Source: Pseudoroseomonas ludipueritiae (lineage in GTDB: Bacteria > Pseudomonadota > Alphaproteobacteria > Acetobacterales > Acetobacteraceae). From it: a stretch of DNA of 61,701 bases. Under the pieces are notes generated by a model. The model worked only from the letters and a program-made list of their open reading frames with translations. It was not told where the DNA came from and did no database searches. The DNA lies in NCBI RefSeq assembly GCF_014490445.1, contig NZ_JACTUZ010000013.1, forward strand, positions 1 through 61,701, written 5' to 3'. Each line of letters begins with the position of its first letter. Position 1 is the stretch's first letter. The translations under genes and the position numbers were made by a program. Shown in pieces: positions 17,795 through 29,462 of the stretch.

Positions 17795-18520
17795 TCAGCC
17801 CAGTAATTCCCCTGCCGATACCGGCACCACCCCGGATGGGGTTGCCAGCAGCAGGCGGCCATCCTGGTCCAGCCCGGCGAAGCACCCCTCGCGCGCCGTG
17901 TCGCCCTGGCGCAGCAACAGCGGCGTGTCCAGCATCGGGCCACGGGCCAGCCAGGCGTCCCGCACCGCCTCCAGCCCCCGGCCACGCCAGAGATCGATCG
18001 TGGCCATCAGGCTTTGGGCAAAGGCCACCGGCTCCGGCGGCAGGGCACCGGGCTGCGCCAGGGTGGCGGTGAGGCGGTCGGGCAGCGCGGGCGCCACGGC
18101 CAGGTTGACGCCGATGCCGAAGACCACCCAGCCGATGTTCCCCGCCGTATCGACGCCACCCTGGCAAAGGATGCCGGCGCATTTGGCGCCGCCCAGCAGC
18201 AGGTCATTGGGCCATTTCAGGCGCAGTTCGGCGCCCGGCGGCAGCACGGCGGCCGCCGCATCGGCCAGGGCGACACCGGCCAGCAGGCTCCATTGCGGCA
18301 GGGCGCGCGCCGGCCCTCCAGGGCGCAGCAGCAGGGAGAGAAAGAGATTGCCCGAAGGCGAGGACCATGCCCGGCCCTGGGTGCCACGCCCGGCGCTCTG
18401 CCGGCGGGCCAGCACGGCGAGCCGCTCGGGCTCGCCGGCTTCGGCGGCGGCCAGCACGACATCCTGCGTGCTGGCCAGTTCCTCATGGATGGCGAGCCGC
18501 CATCCAGCAGCCGTCGTCAC
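17795..18520 (-). CDS. birA: Biotin-[acetyl-CoA-carboxylase] ligase, without regulatory HTH
   Basis: Attaches biotin to carrier proteins via biotinyl-AMP. The catalytic core shows ELASTQD, the biotin loop SAGRGTQGRAW, SLLAGVALADA and KWPNDLLLGGAKCAGIL, then a small C-terminal beta domain. At about 241 residues it lacks the N-terminal DNA-binding domain of E. coli BirA, so it is a ligase only. The start is a GTG that overlaps the nuoN stop (GTGA), giving translational coupling to complex I; the longer upstream frame lies inside nuoN. Confidence 0.93.
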   Translation of the reverse strand: MTTAAGWRLAIHEELASTQDVVLAAAEAGEPERLAVLARRQSAGRGTQGRAWSSPSGNLFLSLLLRPGGPARALPQWSLLAGVALADAAAAVLPPGAELRLKWPNDLLLGGAKCAGILCQGGVDTAGNIGWVVFGIGVNLAVAPALPDRLTATLAQPGALPPEPVAFAQSLMATIDLWRGRGLEAVRDAWLARGPMLDTPLLLRQGDTAREGCFAGLDQDGRLLLATPSGVVPVSAGELLG

Positions 18521-19941
18521 CCAACCAGCGCCGCGACCGCAGCCTGGGCGGCGGCCAGGAAGGGCGCCGGGAAGGCGAAGAAGAAGACCGTGAAGAGGCC
18601 CGTGCCCGCCATGACGACGGATAGGCTGGCCGGCCGCGCGTCCAGCGCGCCCACACCATTGTCGAACCACATCACCTTGATGACGCGCAGGTAGTAGTAG
18701 GCCGAGATGGCCGAGGTCAGCACGCCCACCACGGCCAGCGTCATGTAGCCACCCTGGATGGCGGCGCCGATGACGAAGTACTTGCCGAAGAAGCCCGCCA
18801 TGGGCGGGATGCCGGCCATGGAGAACATGAAGATGGTCATGGCCAGGGCCATGGCCGGGTCGGTGCGGCCGACGCCCGCCAGGTCATCCACGCCTTCCAG
18901 CGACCGGCCCTGGCGGCGCATGGCCGCCAGCACGGCGAAGGCGCCGACATTGGTGAAGAGGTAGATGGCCATGTAGAGCAGCAAGGCGCGCACGCCGAGC
19001 CCGCTGCCCACCGCCAGGCCCATCAGCGCGTAGCCGACATGGCCGATGGAGGAATAGGCCATCAGGCGCTTGATGTTCTTCTGGCCGATGGCGGCCAGCG
19101 AGCCCAGGATCATCGAGCCCAGGGAGCAGAGGATGATCACCTGCTGCCACTGGTCCGCGAGGTCCCCGAAGGGGCCGGCGGCGACGCGGGTGAGCAGGCC
19201 GATGGCCGCCACCTTGGGCGCGGAGGCGAAGAAGGCCGTCACCGGGGTCGGCGCGCCTTCGTAGACATCCGGCGTCCACATGTGGAAGGGCACGGCGGAG
19301 ACCTTGAAGGCCAGCGCCGCCAGCACGAAGACCAGGCCCACCACCAGGCCGAAGGGCACGCCCTCGGTGGCCGCCACCGCGTCCGCGATGCGGTCGAAGT
19401 TGGTGGAGCCGGTGAAGCCGTAGATCAGGCTGGAGCCATAGAGCAGCAAGCCCGAGGCCAGGGCGCCCAGCACGAAGTACTTGAGGCCCGCTTCCGTGGA
19501 GCGCGCATTGTCGCGGTCGAAGGCCGCCACGACGTAGAGCGAGAGCGAGAGCAGCTCCAGCCCGATATAGAGCGCCATCAGGTCGTTGGCGGAGAGCATG
19601 ATCATCATGCCCACCGTGCTCAGCAGCAGCAGCACCGGGTATTCGAACTTCGCCAGGTTCTGCTTGACGTTCCAGTCCAGCGCCAACAGCAGGCCGAGCG
19701 CCGCGCCGGCGATCACCAGCAGCTTGGTGAACTTGGTGAAGCTGTCCGCGACATACTGGCCGGCATAGGCGGTGCCTTCCGGCTGCATCATCACCAGCAC
19801 GGCCGCCAGCAGGAAGGAGCCCAGCACGGCCATGTTCACGGCGTAGCTGGTGTCCCGCTTCGGGATCACGCCGGCGGCGAGCACCAGCAGGCCGGCCACG
19901 GCCAGCACCAGCTCGGGAAGGATGAGGGTCCAGCTATCCAT
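18517..19941 (-). CDS. nuoN: NADH-quinone oxidoreductase subunit N
   Basis: Antiporter-like proton-pumping membrane subunit of complex I. 474 residues with about 14 hydrophobic segments from MDSWTLILPELVLAVAGLLV onward. Typical motifs include LSANDLMALYIGLELLSLSLYV, AFKVSAVPFHMWTPDVYEGAPTPVTAFF and KRLMAYSSIGHVGYAL. ATG 19941 is the family start and is two bases from the nuoM stop. The gene ends in a GTGA overlap with birA. Confidence 0.96.
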   Translation of the reverse strand: MDSWTLILPELVLAVAGLLVLAAGVIPKRDTSYAVNMAVLGSFLLAAVLVMMQPEGTAYAGQYVADSFTKFTKLLVIAGAALGLLLALDWNVKQNLAKFEYPVLLLLSTVGMMIMLSANDLMALYIGLELLSLSLYVVAAFDRDNARSTEAGLKYFVLGALASGLLLYGSSLIYGFTGSTNFDRIADAVAATEGVPFGLVVGLVFVLAALAFKVSAVPFHMWTPDVYEGAPTPVTAFFASAPKVAAIGLLTRVAAGPFGDLADQWQQVIILCSLGSMILGSLAAIGQKNIKRLMAYSSIGHVGYALMGLAVGSGLGVRALLLYMAIYLFTNVGAFAVLAAMRRQGRSLEGVDDLAGVGRTDPAMALAMTIFMFSMAGIPPMAGFFGKYFVIGAAIQGGYMTLAVVGVLTSAISAYYYLRVIKVMWFDNGVGALDARPASLSVVMAGTGLFTVFFFAFPAPFLAAAQAAVAALVG

Positions 19942-19943
19942 GG

Positions 19944-21455
19944 TCACATCCCCGCCAGGCGCGGCAGGGCCAGCGCGGCTTCGTGCCGCGCCAGCAGCGC
20001 CGTGACGCTGGCATCGAAGAAGGAGGTAAAGGAGGACGGGTAGAGGCCCATCCACAGCGTCAGCACCACCAGCGGGGCGAAGGTCAGCCACTCACGCGGG
20101 GAGAGGTCCAGCAGGTGCTTGATCTCGTCCTTGCTAATGCGGCTGAACAGCACGCGGCGGTAGAGCCACAGCATGTAGCAGGCGCCCAGGATCATGGAGA
20201 AGCCGGCGAAGAAGGCGACCCAGGGGTTCACCTGCCAGGCGCCGACGAGCACCAGGAACTCACCCGGGAAGCCCGCCGTGCCCGGCAGGGCGACGGAAGC
20301 CATGGTGAAGCCCATGAAGAGCACCGCATAGACCGGCATGACCTTGGCCACGCCGCCGTAGCGGGCGATCTCGCGCGAATGGACGCGGTCATAGACCACG
20401 CCGACGCAGAGGAAGAGCGCCCCCGAGACGATGCCGTGCGACAGCATCTGAAAGATGGCGCCCGACAGGCCCTGGTGGTTCAGCACGAAGATGCCCAGCG
20501 TCACGATGCCCATGTGGGCCACGGACGAATAGGCGATCAGCTTCTTCATGTCTTCCTGCGCCATCGCCACCAGCGAGGTGTAGATGACGGCGATGATGGA
20601 GAGCGCGAAGATCAGCGGCGCGAACCATTCCGTCGCTTCCGGCAGCAGCGGCACGGAGAAGCGCAGGAAGCCGTAGCCGCCCATCTTCAGCAGCACGCCG
20701 GCCAGGATGACCGAGCCCGCCGTCGGCGCCTCGACGTGCGCGTCCGGCAGCCAGGTATGCACCGGCCACATCGGCACCTTCACGGCGAAGGAGGCGAAGA
20801 AGGCCAGGAACATCCAGATCTGCATGTTGCGCGGGATCTGCAGCTTCATCAGCTCGGGGATGGAGGTGGTGCCCGCCATGTACCAGAGCGTCAGGATCGC
20901 CAGCAGCATCAGCAGCGAGCCGAGCAGCGTGTAGAGAAAGAGCTTGTAGGCGGCATAGACGCGCCGCGCGCCGCCCCAGACACCGATGATGAGGAACATC
21001 GGCACCAGCACGCCCTCGAAGAAGATGTAGAACATCAGCATGTCGAGCGAGGCGAACATGCCGATCATCATCGTCTCGAGCACCAGGAACGCGATCATGT
21101 ATTCGCGCACCCGGGTCTGCACCGACTCCCAGGAAGCCAGGATGCAGATCGGCGTCAGCAGGGTCGAGAGCAGCACGAACAGCACCGAGATGCCATCCAC
21201 GCCGAGGTGATAGCCCAGGCCGAATTCCGGCATCCAGGTCATCTGCTCGACGAACTGGTAGTCCGCGGTGGTCTTGTCGAAGCTGAACCACAGGATCAGC
21301 GACAGCCCGAAGACGATCAGGCTGGTCCAGAGCGCGGTCCAGCGGGCGTTGGAGGCGACAACCGCCTCCTCCCCCCGGATGAAGAGGAGGATGCCCGCGC
21401 CCACCAGCGGCAGGAAGGTGAGCAGCGAGAGCAGGGGAAAGCCTGCGGCGTTCAT
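19944..21455 (-). CDS. nuoM: NADH-quinone oxidoreductase subunit M
   Basis: Second antiporter-like membrane subunit of complex I, 503 residues, multi-spanning. Shows FGLGYHLGVDGISVLFVLL, FEGVLVPMFLIIGVWGG, FAVKVPMWPVHTWLPDAHVEAPT and KLIAYSSVAHMG. ATG 21455 overlaps the nuoL stop (ATGA), and nuoN follows at once. Confidence 0.96.
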   Translation of the reverse strand: MNAAGFPLLSLLTFLPLVGAGILLFIRGEEAVVASNARWTALWTSLIVFGLSLILWFSFDKTTADYQFVEQMTWMPEFGLGYHLGVDGISVLFVLLSTLLTPICILASWESVQTRVREYMIAFLVLETMMIGMFASLDMLMFYIFFEGVLVPMFLIIGVWGGARRVYAAYKLFLYTLLGSLLMLLAILTLWYMAGTTSIPELMKLQIPRNMQIWMFLAFFASFAVKVPMWPVHTWLPDAHVEAPTAGSVILAGVLLKMGGYGFLRFSVPLLPEATEWFAPLIFALSIIAVIYTSLVAMAQEDMKKLIAYSSVAHMGIVTLGIFVLNHQGLSGAIFQMLSHGIVSGALFLCVGVVYDRVHSREIARYGGVAKVMPVYAVLFMGFTMASVALPGTAGFPGEFLVLVGAWQVNPWVAFFAGFSMILGACYMLWLYRRVLFSRISKDEIKHLLDLSPREWLTFAPLVVLTLWMGLYPSSFTSFFDASVTALLARHEAALALPRLAGM

Positions 21456-23368
21456 CGGCCGATCCCGAACAGGAAGATGCTGACGAAGAGGACGAGCCCG
21501 ATGATCATGGTGAAGGCGTAGTTCGCCACGCGTCCGGTCTGGAAGCGCGTCACCCGGCCCGCGGCACTCGCGGTCAGGGCGGCGGCGCCATTGGGCATGC
21601 CGTCGATCACCTTGGCATCGCCCACCTTCCACAGCCAGAAGGCGAGCTTGCGGGCGGGCTGCACGAAGATGGCGTCGTACAGCTCGTCGAAATACCACTT
21701 GTTCAGCAGGAAGCGGTACAGGCCCGGGAAGCTGGCGGCCAGCCGGCCCGGGATGGCGGGGACGAACATATAGAAGATGTAGCCCACCGCGATGCCGACC
21801 ACGCCCGCCACGGTCGGCGCCAGCGGCACCCAGCTCGGCACCTCATGCGCGTCGTGCATGATGTGGTTGTTGGGCTGGTTGACGATGGAGCCGTTCCAGA
21901 AGGCCATCCAGTCGTGGCCCACGAAATACTCGACCAGCAGCGCGCCGGCGAAGAGCGCGCCGAGGGAGAGCACGATCAGCGGCAGGGTCATGACCGCCGG
22001 GCTCTCGTGCACATGCTCCATCACGTGATGGTCGGCGCGCGGGGTGCCGTGGAAGGTCATGATGATCAGGCGCCAGGAATAGAAGGCCGTCAGCAGCGCC
22101 GCGATCATGCCCATGACGAAGGCATAGCTCGCGGTCCAGCCGTGGCCGGCATAGGCCGCCTCCAGCACGAAGTCCTTGGAATAATAGCCGGCGAAGAAGG
22201 GGATGCCCGCCAGCGCCAGGCTGCCGATCCAGAACATCGCGTAGGTCAGCGGGATCTTGCGCCAGATGCCACCCATCTTGCGGATGTCCTGCTCGTCCGA
22301 CATCGCGTGGATCACGGAGCCGGCCGATAGGAAGAGCAGCGCCTTGAAGAAGGCATGGGTGATGAGGTGGAAGATGGCGCCCTGATAGGCGCCGACCCCC
22401 ACGGCGAAGAACATGTAGCCGAGCTGCGAGCAGGTCGAATAAGCGATGACGCGCTTGATATCGTTCTGCACGCAGCCGATCGTCGCCGCGAAGAAGGCCG
22501 TGGTGGCGCCGATGAAGGTGATGAAGCCCAGCGCGTTCGGCGCGTATTCGATGACGGGCGACATGCGCGCCATCAGGAAGACGCCCGCCGTCACCAGCGT
22601 TGCCGCATGGATCAGCGCGGAAACCGGCGTCGGGCCCTCCATGGCGTCCGGCAGCCAGGTGTGCAGGCCGATCTGCGCCGACTTGCCCATGGCGCCGCCG
22701 AAGAGCAGGAAGGCGATCAGCTCGATGGCCGGAATGCCACCGATGGTCTTGTCCTGCGCCGCCGCGACACCCTGGAAGATGCCGTCGAACTCGATGGTGC
22801 CGAAGGTCCAGAAGGTCAGCGCCATGCCCATCATGAAGAACAGGTCGCCCACGCGGTTCACGATGAAGGCCTTCATCGCCGCGCGGTTGGCGCTTTCCCG
22901 CTCATACCAGTAGCCGATGAGCAGGTAGCTCGCGAGGCCGATGCCTTCCCAGCCGAAGAAGAGCTGCGCCAGGTTATCGGCCGTCACCAGCATGAGCATC
23001 ATGAAGGTGAAGAGCGAGAGGTAGGAGAAGAAGCGCGTCGGCGTCGCGTCGTGGGACATGTAGCCCACGGAATAGATGTGGATCATGGTCGAGATCAGCG
23101 TGACCATGGCCACCATCGCCGCGGCGATCGTGTCGTAGCGCAGCGCCCAGGAGACCTGCAGCCCGCCCACGTCGATCCAGGTGCCCAGATCGACCATGGC
23201 CGGCGCATGGCCGAGCGCCACGTTGAAGAAGTTGACGGCGCCGCAGATGGCGGAGAGCGCCATGAAGAAGACGCCGATCCACTGCGCCGGCTTGTCACCG
23301 ATCAGCCGGCCGAAGAGGCCGGTGATCAGCGAGCCGATCAGCGGAAAGAAGATGGCACCGAGATACAT
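21452..23368 (-). CDS. nuoL: NADH-quinone oxidoreductase subunit L
   Basis: Largest antiporter-like subunit of complex I, 638 residues, carrying the long C-terminal lateral helix. Typical stretches are GWEGIGLASYLLIGYWY, AMGKSAQIGLHTWLPDAMEGPTPVSALIHAATLVTAG and KRVIAYSTCSQLGYMF. Length and starting ATG fit the family. Coupled to nuoM by an ATGA overlap. Confidence 0.97.
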   Translation of the reverse strand: MYLGAIFFPLIGSLITGLFGRLIGDKPAQWIGVFFMALSAICGAVNFFNVALGHAPAMVDLGTWIDVGGLQVSWALRYDTIAAAMVAMVTLISTMIHIYSVGYMSHDATPTRFFSYLSLFTFMMLMLVTADNLAQLFFGWEGIGLASYLLIGYWYERESANRAAMKAFIVNRVGDLFFMMGMALTFWTFGTIEFDGIFQGVAAAQDKTIGGIPAIELIAFLLFGGAMGKSAQIGLHTWLPDAMEGPTPVSALIHAATLVTAGVFLMARMSPVIEYAPNALGFITFIGATTAFFAATIGCVQNDIKRVIAYSTCSQLGYMFFAVGVGAYQGAIFHLITHAFFKALLFLSAGSVIHAMSDEQDIRKMGGIWRKIPLTYAMFWIGSLALAGIPFFAGYYSKDFVLEAAYAGHGWTASYAFVMGMIAALLTAFYSWRLIIMTFHGTPRADHHVMEHVHESPAVMTLPLIVLSLGALFAGALLVEYFVGHDWMAFWNGSIVNQPNNHIMHDAHEVPSWVPLAPTVAGVVGIAVGYIFYMFVPAIPGRLAASFPGLYRFLLNKWYFDELYDAIFVQPARKLAFWLWKVGDAKVIDGMPNGAAALTASAAGRVTRFQTGRVANYAFTMIIGLVLFVSIFLFGIGR

Positions 23369-23372
23369 GCGC

Positions 23373-23681
23373 CTAGCCCTTCAGCGTGGACACGTCGTCC
23401 ACCGCGATGCTGCCGCGGTTGCGGAAGTAGATCACCAGGATGGCCAGGCCGATCGCCGCCTCGGCGGCCGCGACCGTCAGCACGAACATGGTGAAGATCT
23501 GCCCCGTCATGTCCTGCAGCGCGGCGGAGAAGGCCACGAAGTTCAGGTTCACCGCCAGCAGGATCAGCTCGACCGACATCAGGATGACGATGACGTTCTT
23601 CCGGTTGAGGAAGATGCCCAGGATGCCGAGGACGAAAAGGATGGCACTGACCGTCAGGTAGTGCCCGAGACCGATGCTCAT
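23373..23681 (-). CDS. nuoK: NADH-quinone oxidoreductase subunit K
   Basis: Small membrane subunit of complex I, 102 residues with three hydrophobic helices. The sequence [40 protein letters not shown] with the conserved membrane Glu, and [13 protein letters not shown] with the second Glu identify it. The start at ATG 23681 follows a run of G's just inside the end of nuoJ. Confidence 0.96.
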   Translation of the reverse strand: MSIGLGHYLTVSAILFVLGILGIFLNRKNVIVILMSVELILLAVNLNFVAFSAALQDMTGQIFTMFVLTVAAAEAAIGLAILVIYFRNRGSIAVDDVSTLKG

Positions 23682-23682
23682 C

Positions 23683-24390
23683 TCAGTGGTGCCCCCCGCC
23701 ATGGTGGCCGTGGTCGTCATGCGCCACCGCCTTGGGCTTCGCTGCTTCCGGCAGCGGCCGGCGCTTGATGCCCAGCACGCCCAGGCCCGTGCGGGCCGGG
23801 ACATTCTCCAGCGGCACGGCCTCGGCACGCGCCACCTGCACGGCGATGTTCTGCCGCCGGCTGTTCGGCGCCTTCTCGCGCAGCGTCAGCACGATGGCAC
23901 CGATCATGGCCACCAGCAGGATCAGGCCCGAGCCCTGGAAGAGGAAGATGTAGTCCGTATAGAGGATGCGGCCGATGGCTTCGGTATTGGTCACGCCATC
24001 CGCGGCCGCGGGCATGGCGTTCAGCCGCAGCGAGCCCGCATCCTCGGCGAACTGCCAGGAACCGAAGACGAAGAGCAGCTCCAGGAACAGGATGCCGCCG
24101 ATGATCGCCCCGAATGGCAGGTAGCGCTGGAAGCCCGCGCGCAGCTGCGCGAAGTCGATGTCCAGCATCATGACCACGAAGAGGAAGAGCACCGCGACCG
24201 CGCCAACGTAGACGATGGCCAGGATCATGGCGAGGAACTCTGCCCCGGCGATCAGGAACAGCGCGGCGGCGTTCATGAAGGCCAGGATCAGGTACAGCAC
24301 GCTGTGGACGGGGTTGCGGCTGGTCACAACCATGACCGCGCTGGCGATCAGGATGAACGCGAAGACATAGAAGGCAAGCGTTGCGATCAT
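23683..24390 (-). CDS. nuoJ: NADH-quinone oxidoreductase subunit J with His-rich tail
   Basis: Membrane subunit of complex I, 235 residues. Core helices include [20 protein letters not shown] and [21 protein letters not shown]. The C-terminus extends past the last membrane helix by about 60 polar residues and ends [12 protein letters not shown]. Such a tail is absent from E. coli NuoJ (184 residues). It could bind metal, or it may only be a low-complexity extension. It lies 2 bases from nuoK and 132 bases after nuoI. Confidence 0.95.
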   Translation of the reverse strand: MIATLAFYVFAFILIASAVMVVTSRNPVHSVLYLILAFMNAAALFLIAGAEFLAMILAIVYVGAVAVLFLFVVMMLDIDFAQLRAGFQRYLPFGAIIGGILFLELLFVFGSWQFAEDAGSLRLNAMPAAADGVTNTEAIGRILYTDYIFLFQGSGLILLVAMIGAIVLTLREKAPNSRRQNIAVQVARAEAVPLENVPARTGLGVLGIKRRPLPEAAKPKAVAHDDHGHHGGGHH

Positions 24391-24522
24391 CGCACCCCAC
24401 CCCCGCGCTGTTGCAGCGTCATGGCACCGTTCCAGAAAAAACAGAGAGCCGCCCGAGCAGGGGGGCGGGGCCGCGAGGGCTCTTGCGGCGGAAGGGCGCG
24501 GCCACCCCTTCCCGCCTCGTGA

Positions 24523-25011
24523 TCAGCGGTAGGGGGCGTCCAGTTCCAGACGCTTCGCCAGCTCGGGTTCCCACCGGTCGCCGTTCGCGAGCAGCTTCTC
24601 CTTGTTGTAGAGCAGCTCTTCGCGCGTCTCGGTCGAGAATTCGAGGTTCGGCCCCTCGACGATGGCATCCACCGGGCAGGCTTCCTCGCACATGCCGCAA
24701 TAGATGCACTTCGTCATGTCGATGTCGTAGCGCGTGGTGCGGCGGCTGCCGTCCTCGCGCGGCTCGGCCTCGATGGTGATGGCCAGCGCGGGGCAGACGG
24801 CCTCGCACAGCTTGCAGGCGATGCAGCGCTCTTCCCCGTTGGGGTAGCGGCGCAGCGCGTGCTCACCCTTGAAGCGCGGGGACAGCGGCAGCTTCTCGTA
24901 GGGATACTTGATCGTGGCCTTGCGCGAGAAGAAATACTTCAGCGTCAGCGCCATGCCGGAGACCAGTTCGGTCAGCAGCAGGCTATAGGCCGCGCGGTCC
25001 AGCGTCGCCAT
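24523..25011 (-). CDS. nuoI: NADH-quinone oxidoreductase subunit I
   Basis: Peripheral-arm 8Fe ferredoxin-like subunit carrying clusters N6a and N6b. Two CxxCxxCxxxCP motifs are visible: [12 protein letters not shown] and [12 protein letters not shown]. 162 residues is typical. The start at ATG 25011 gives the usual N-terminal amphipathic part ([17 protein letters not shown]). The gap to nuoJ is 132 bases, unusually long in this cluster. Confidence 0.97.
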   Translation of the reverse strand: MATLDRAAYSLLLTELVSGMALTLKYFFSRKATIKYPYEKLPLSPRFKGEHALRRYPNGEERCIACKLCEAVCPALAITIEAEPREDGSRRTTRYDIDMTKCIYCGMCEEACPVDAIVEGPNLEFSTETREELLYNKEKLLANGDRWEPELAKRLELDAPYR

Positions 25012-25067
25012 CTCTCACCTCGCCGCGCGGGGGCAGCCCGCGCGTCCCGTGTTCAAAATTTCCACGA

Positions 25068-26078
25068 TCATGCCGGCAGCCACCCGGCGAGCTTCAGCAC
25101 GAAGGCCGTGAGCACCAGCCACACCAGGCTGATCGGCAGGAAAACCTTCCAGCCCAGGCGCATCAGCTGGTCATAGCGGTAGCGCGGGAAGGTCGCGCGC
25201 ACCCAGACGAAGGTGAACATGCAGAGGCACACCTTCAGGATGAACCAGAGCGGCCCCGGCACCCAGTTGAAGGGCGCGATGTCCACCGGCGGCAGCCAGC
25301 CACCCAGGAAGAGGGTGGTCGTCATCGCCGACATCAGGAACATGTTGGCGTATTCGCCCAGGAAGAACAGGGCGTAGGTCATGGAGGAATATTCCACCAT
25401 GAAGCCGGCCACCAGCTCGGACTCGCCTTCCGCCAGGTCGAAGGGCGGGCGGTTGGTCTCGGCCAGCGTCGAGATGAAGAAGATGATGAACATCGGGAAG
25501 AGCGGGATGAAGAACCACACCGTCTTCTGCGCCAGCACGATCTCCGTCAGGTTCAGCGAACCGACGCAGAGCAGCACCGTCACGATCACGAAGCCCATCG
25601 AGACTTCGTAGGACACCATCTGCGCCGCCGAGCGCAGCGCGCCCAGGAAGGCATACTTCGAGTTCGAGGCCCAGCCCGCGATGATGATGCCGTAGACACC
25701 CAGCGAGCTGATGGCGAAGAGATAGAGGATGCCGACATTGATGTCGGCGATGGCCCAGCCCTCGTTTACCGGGATCACCGCCCAGGCGATCATCGCCAGG
25801 ATGAAGGTGAGCATCGGCGCAAAGATGAACAGCGCCCGGTTGGCGCCGGAGGGGATGATGGTTTCCTTCAGCAGCATCTTCGCGGCATCCGCGAAGGGCT
25901 GCAGCAGGCCGAAGGGCCCCACCACGTTCGGGCCGACGCGCATCTGCATCGCCGCCATGATCTTGCGCTCGGCATAGGTCATGTAGGCGACGGCGATCAG
26001 CAGCGGCACCAGCACCGCCAGGGTCTGGGCGACCGTGATGGCCAGGATGCCGATGGAGGAATTGAGGAAGGCTTCCAT
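25068..26078 (-). CDS. nuoH: NADH-quinone oxidoreductase subunit H
   Basis: Membrane subunit that forms much of the quinone-binding site, 336 residues and about eight helices. Marks are [58 protein letters not shown] and [22 protein letters not shown], each conserved in NuoH/ND1. ATG 26078 lies 6 bases after nuoG's stop. Confidence 0.97.
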   Translation of the reverse strand: MEAFLNSSIGILAITVAQTLAVLVPLLIAVAYMTYAERKIMAAMQMRVGPNVVGPFGLLQPFADAAKMLLKETIIPSGANRALFIFAPMLTFILAMIAWAVIPVNEGWAIADINVGILYLFAISSLGVYGIIIAGWASNSKYAFLGALRSAAQMVSYEVSMGFVIVTVLLCVGSLNLTEIVLAQKTVWFFIPLFPMFIIFFISTLAETNRPPFDLAEGESELVAGFMVEYSSMTYALFFLGEYANMFLMSAMTTTLFLGGWLPPVDIAPFNWVPGPLWFILKVCLCMFTFVWVRATFPRYRYDQLMRLGWKVFLPISLVWLVLTAFVLKLAGWLPA

Positions 26079-26084
26079 CGGTCC

Positions 26085-28145
26085 TTACTCCGCCGCCTGC
26101 GCCACAGGGGGCGCGTTGTAGATGCGGCTGCACTCGGCCATCACCTCGGAGGCGCGGCTGATGCTGTCCGCCTGCCAGTAATCGGTGATCGCCGGCTTGA
26201 AGGCCACATCGCTGAGGGTGCCACCGGCCAACGGGCCACGGGTATTTGTGGCGCCACCGGCGATGCGGCCATCCAGCAGCCCGAAGACCGGGTTGGCGGC
26301 CACCATGCCGGCACGCACGTCTTCCAGCGTGTTGAAGGGCAGGTCCACACCCAGCGCAGCACCCGCCGCGCGGATGATGCGCCAGTCCTCCTTCGCCTCG
26401 CCGGGCGGGAAGACGGCCAGGCGGCCGCGCTGCACGCGCCCCTCGGTATTGACGTAGGTGCCGTCCTTCTCGGTGTAAGCCGCGCCGGGCAGGATGACAT
26501 CGGCGCGGGAGGCCGCGCGGTCGCCGTGATGGCCCTGGTAGACCACGAAGGTGCCGGGGGCGATGAAGGCGGGCTCGAACCCGTCCGCGCCCAGCAGCCA
26601 CAGCGCATCCACGCCGCCGCTCAGCATGCCGGCCAGGTCCTGGCCGCCCTCGCCCGGCAGGAAGCCGGCATCGAGCGCGCCAACCTGCCCACCGAACAGG
26701 TGCAGCATGTTGAAGCCGTTCCAATCCGGCGTCAGCGCGCCGACCTGGTTGGCCAGGGCCCAGGCCGCCGCCAGCACCGCCGCGCCATCCTCGCGCGCCA
26801 CGGCGCCACGGCCGAGGATGATCATCGGCCGCTTGGCCTCGCCCAGCACCTTGGCGAAGGCATGGCTGCCGTCCAGCAGGGCGTTGAGGACGGAAGCCTC
26901 CTCGCCCAGATGCTCGGCATTGTAGGTCAGCTCGATGTCACGCGGGCCGATATGCGCCACCGCCAGCGTGCCGGAGGCCCACTTCTTGCGGATGCGGGCA
27001 TTCAGCACCGGCGCTTCCTTGCGCGGGTTGCTGCCGATGATCAGCAGTGCATCCGCCTCGTCGATCCCGGCGATGCCGGAATTGAACAGGTAGTGCTCGC
27101 GCCGCGTGCCATCGATCTTGGCGCCGTCCTGGCGGCAGTCCAGGTTCTGCGAACCCAGCGCGGCCATCAGGGACTTCAGCGCGAAGGCGCTTTCGGCATC
27201 CACCAGATCGCCGGCCACGGCGCCGATGCGGTCGCCGGGCATGCCCTTCAGCTTGGCCGCGATATGCTCCAGCGCTTCCTGCCAGCTCGCCGGGCGCAGC
27301 TTGCCATCCTGGCGGATCCAGGGGCGGTCCAGCCGCTTGCGCTTGAGGCCGTCGAAGGAGAAGCGGCCACGGTCGGCCATCCACTCCTCGTTCACTTCCT
27401 CATTGGTGCGCGGCAGGATGCGCAGCACTTCCGGGCCACGGGTATCGACGCGGATGTTCACGCCCACCGCGTCCAGCACGTCGATGCTGTCGGTCTTCCG
27501 CAGCTCCCAGGGCCGGGCCACGAAGGCATAGGGGCGGCTGGTCAGCGCGCCCACCGGGCAGACGTCGATCAGGTTGCCCGAAAGCTCCGTGGTCAGCGCC
27601 TTCTCGACATAGGTGCCGATCTGCATGTCCTCGCCGCGGCCGGTGGCGCCCAGCTCCGGCACGCCCGCGACCTCGGTCGCGAAACGCACGCAGCGGGTGC
27701 ACTGGATGCAGCGGGTCATGATGGTCTTGACCAGCGGGCCCAGGTACTTGTCCTTCACCGCCCGCTTGCCTTCGCGGTAGCGGCTGCCGTCACGACCAAA
27801 GGCCACGGCCTGGTCCTGCAGGTCGCACTCGCCGCCCTGATCGCAGATCGGGCAATCCAGCGGGTGGTTGATCAGCAGGAATTCCATGACGTTGCGGCGG
27901 GCATTCCGCACCAGCGCGCTGTCCGTGAAGACCTTCATGCCATCCGCCACCGGATAGGCGCAGGAAGCCACCGGCTTCGGCGCCTTCTCCACCTCGACGA
28001 GGCACATGCGGCAGTTGCCGGCCACCGACAGCCGCTCGTGGTAGCAGAAGCGGGGGATTTCCTTGCCGGCGGCCTCGCAGGCCTGCAGCACGGAGGCGCC
28101 ATTCGGCACCTCCACCTCGATCCCGTCGACTGTAACCTTCGCCAT
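26085..28145 (-). CDS. nuoG: NADH-quinone oxidoreductase subunit G
   Basis: Largest peripheral subunit, 686 residues. The N-terminal [2Fe-2S] ferredoxin domain carries cysteines in RFCYHERLSVAGNCRMC and a fourth in ASCAYP. A His-ligated 4Fe-4S motif follows (HPLDCPICDQGGEC), then a CIQCTRC...C cluster near residue 150. The rest is a molybdopterin-oxidoreductase-like domain without cofactor function. The length matches the short alphaproteobacterial/mitochondrial type rather than the 900-residue E. coli protein. Four bases separate it from nuoF. Confidence 0.97.
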   Translation of the reverse strand: MAKVTVDGIEVEVPNGASVLQACEAAGKEIPRFCYHERLSVAGNCRMCLVEVEKAPKPVASCAYPVADGMKVFTDSALVRNARRNVMEFLLINHPLDCPICDQGGECDLQDQAVAFGRDGSRYREGKRAVKDKYLGPLVKTIMTRCIQCTRCVRFATEVAGVPELGATGRGEDMQIGTYVEKALTTELSGNLIDVCPVGALTSRPYAFVARPWELRKTDSIDVLDAVGVNIRVDTRGPEVLRILPRTNEEVNEEWMADRGRFSFDGLKRKRLDRPWIRQDGKLRPASWQEALEHIAAKLKGMPGDRIGAVAGDLVDAESAFALKSLMAALGSQNLDCRQDGAKIDGTRREHYLFNSGIAGIDEADALLIIGSNPRKEAPVLNARIRKKWASGTLAVAHIGPRDIELTYNAEHLGEEASVLNALLDGSHAFAKVLGEAKRPMIILGRGAVAREDGAAVLAAAWALANQVGALTPDWNGFNMLHLFGGQVGALDAGFLPGEGGQDLAGMLSGGVDALWLLGADGFEPAFIAPGTFVVYQGHHGDRAASRADVILPGAAYTEKDGTYVNTEGRVQRGRLAVFPPGEAKEDWRIIRAAGAALGVDLPFNTLEDVRAGMVAANPVFGLLDGRIAGGATNTRGPLAGGTLSDVAFKPAITDYWQADSISRASEVMAECSRIYNAPPVAQAAE

Positions 28146-28149
28146 GGCG

Positions 28150-29460
<1,311 letters not shown>

Positions 29461-29462
29461 GG

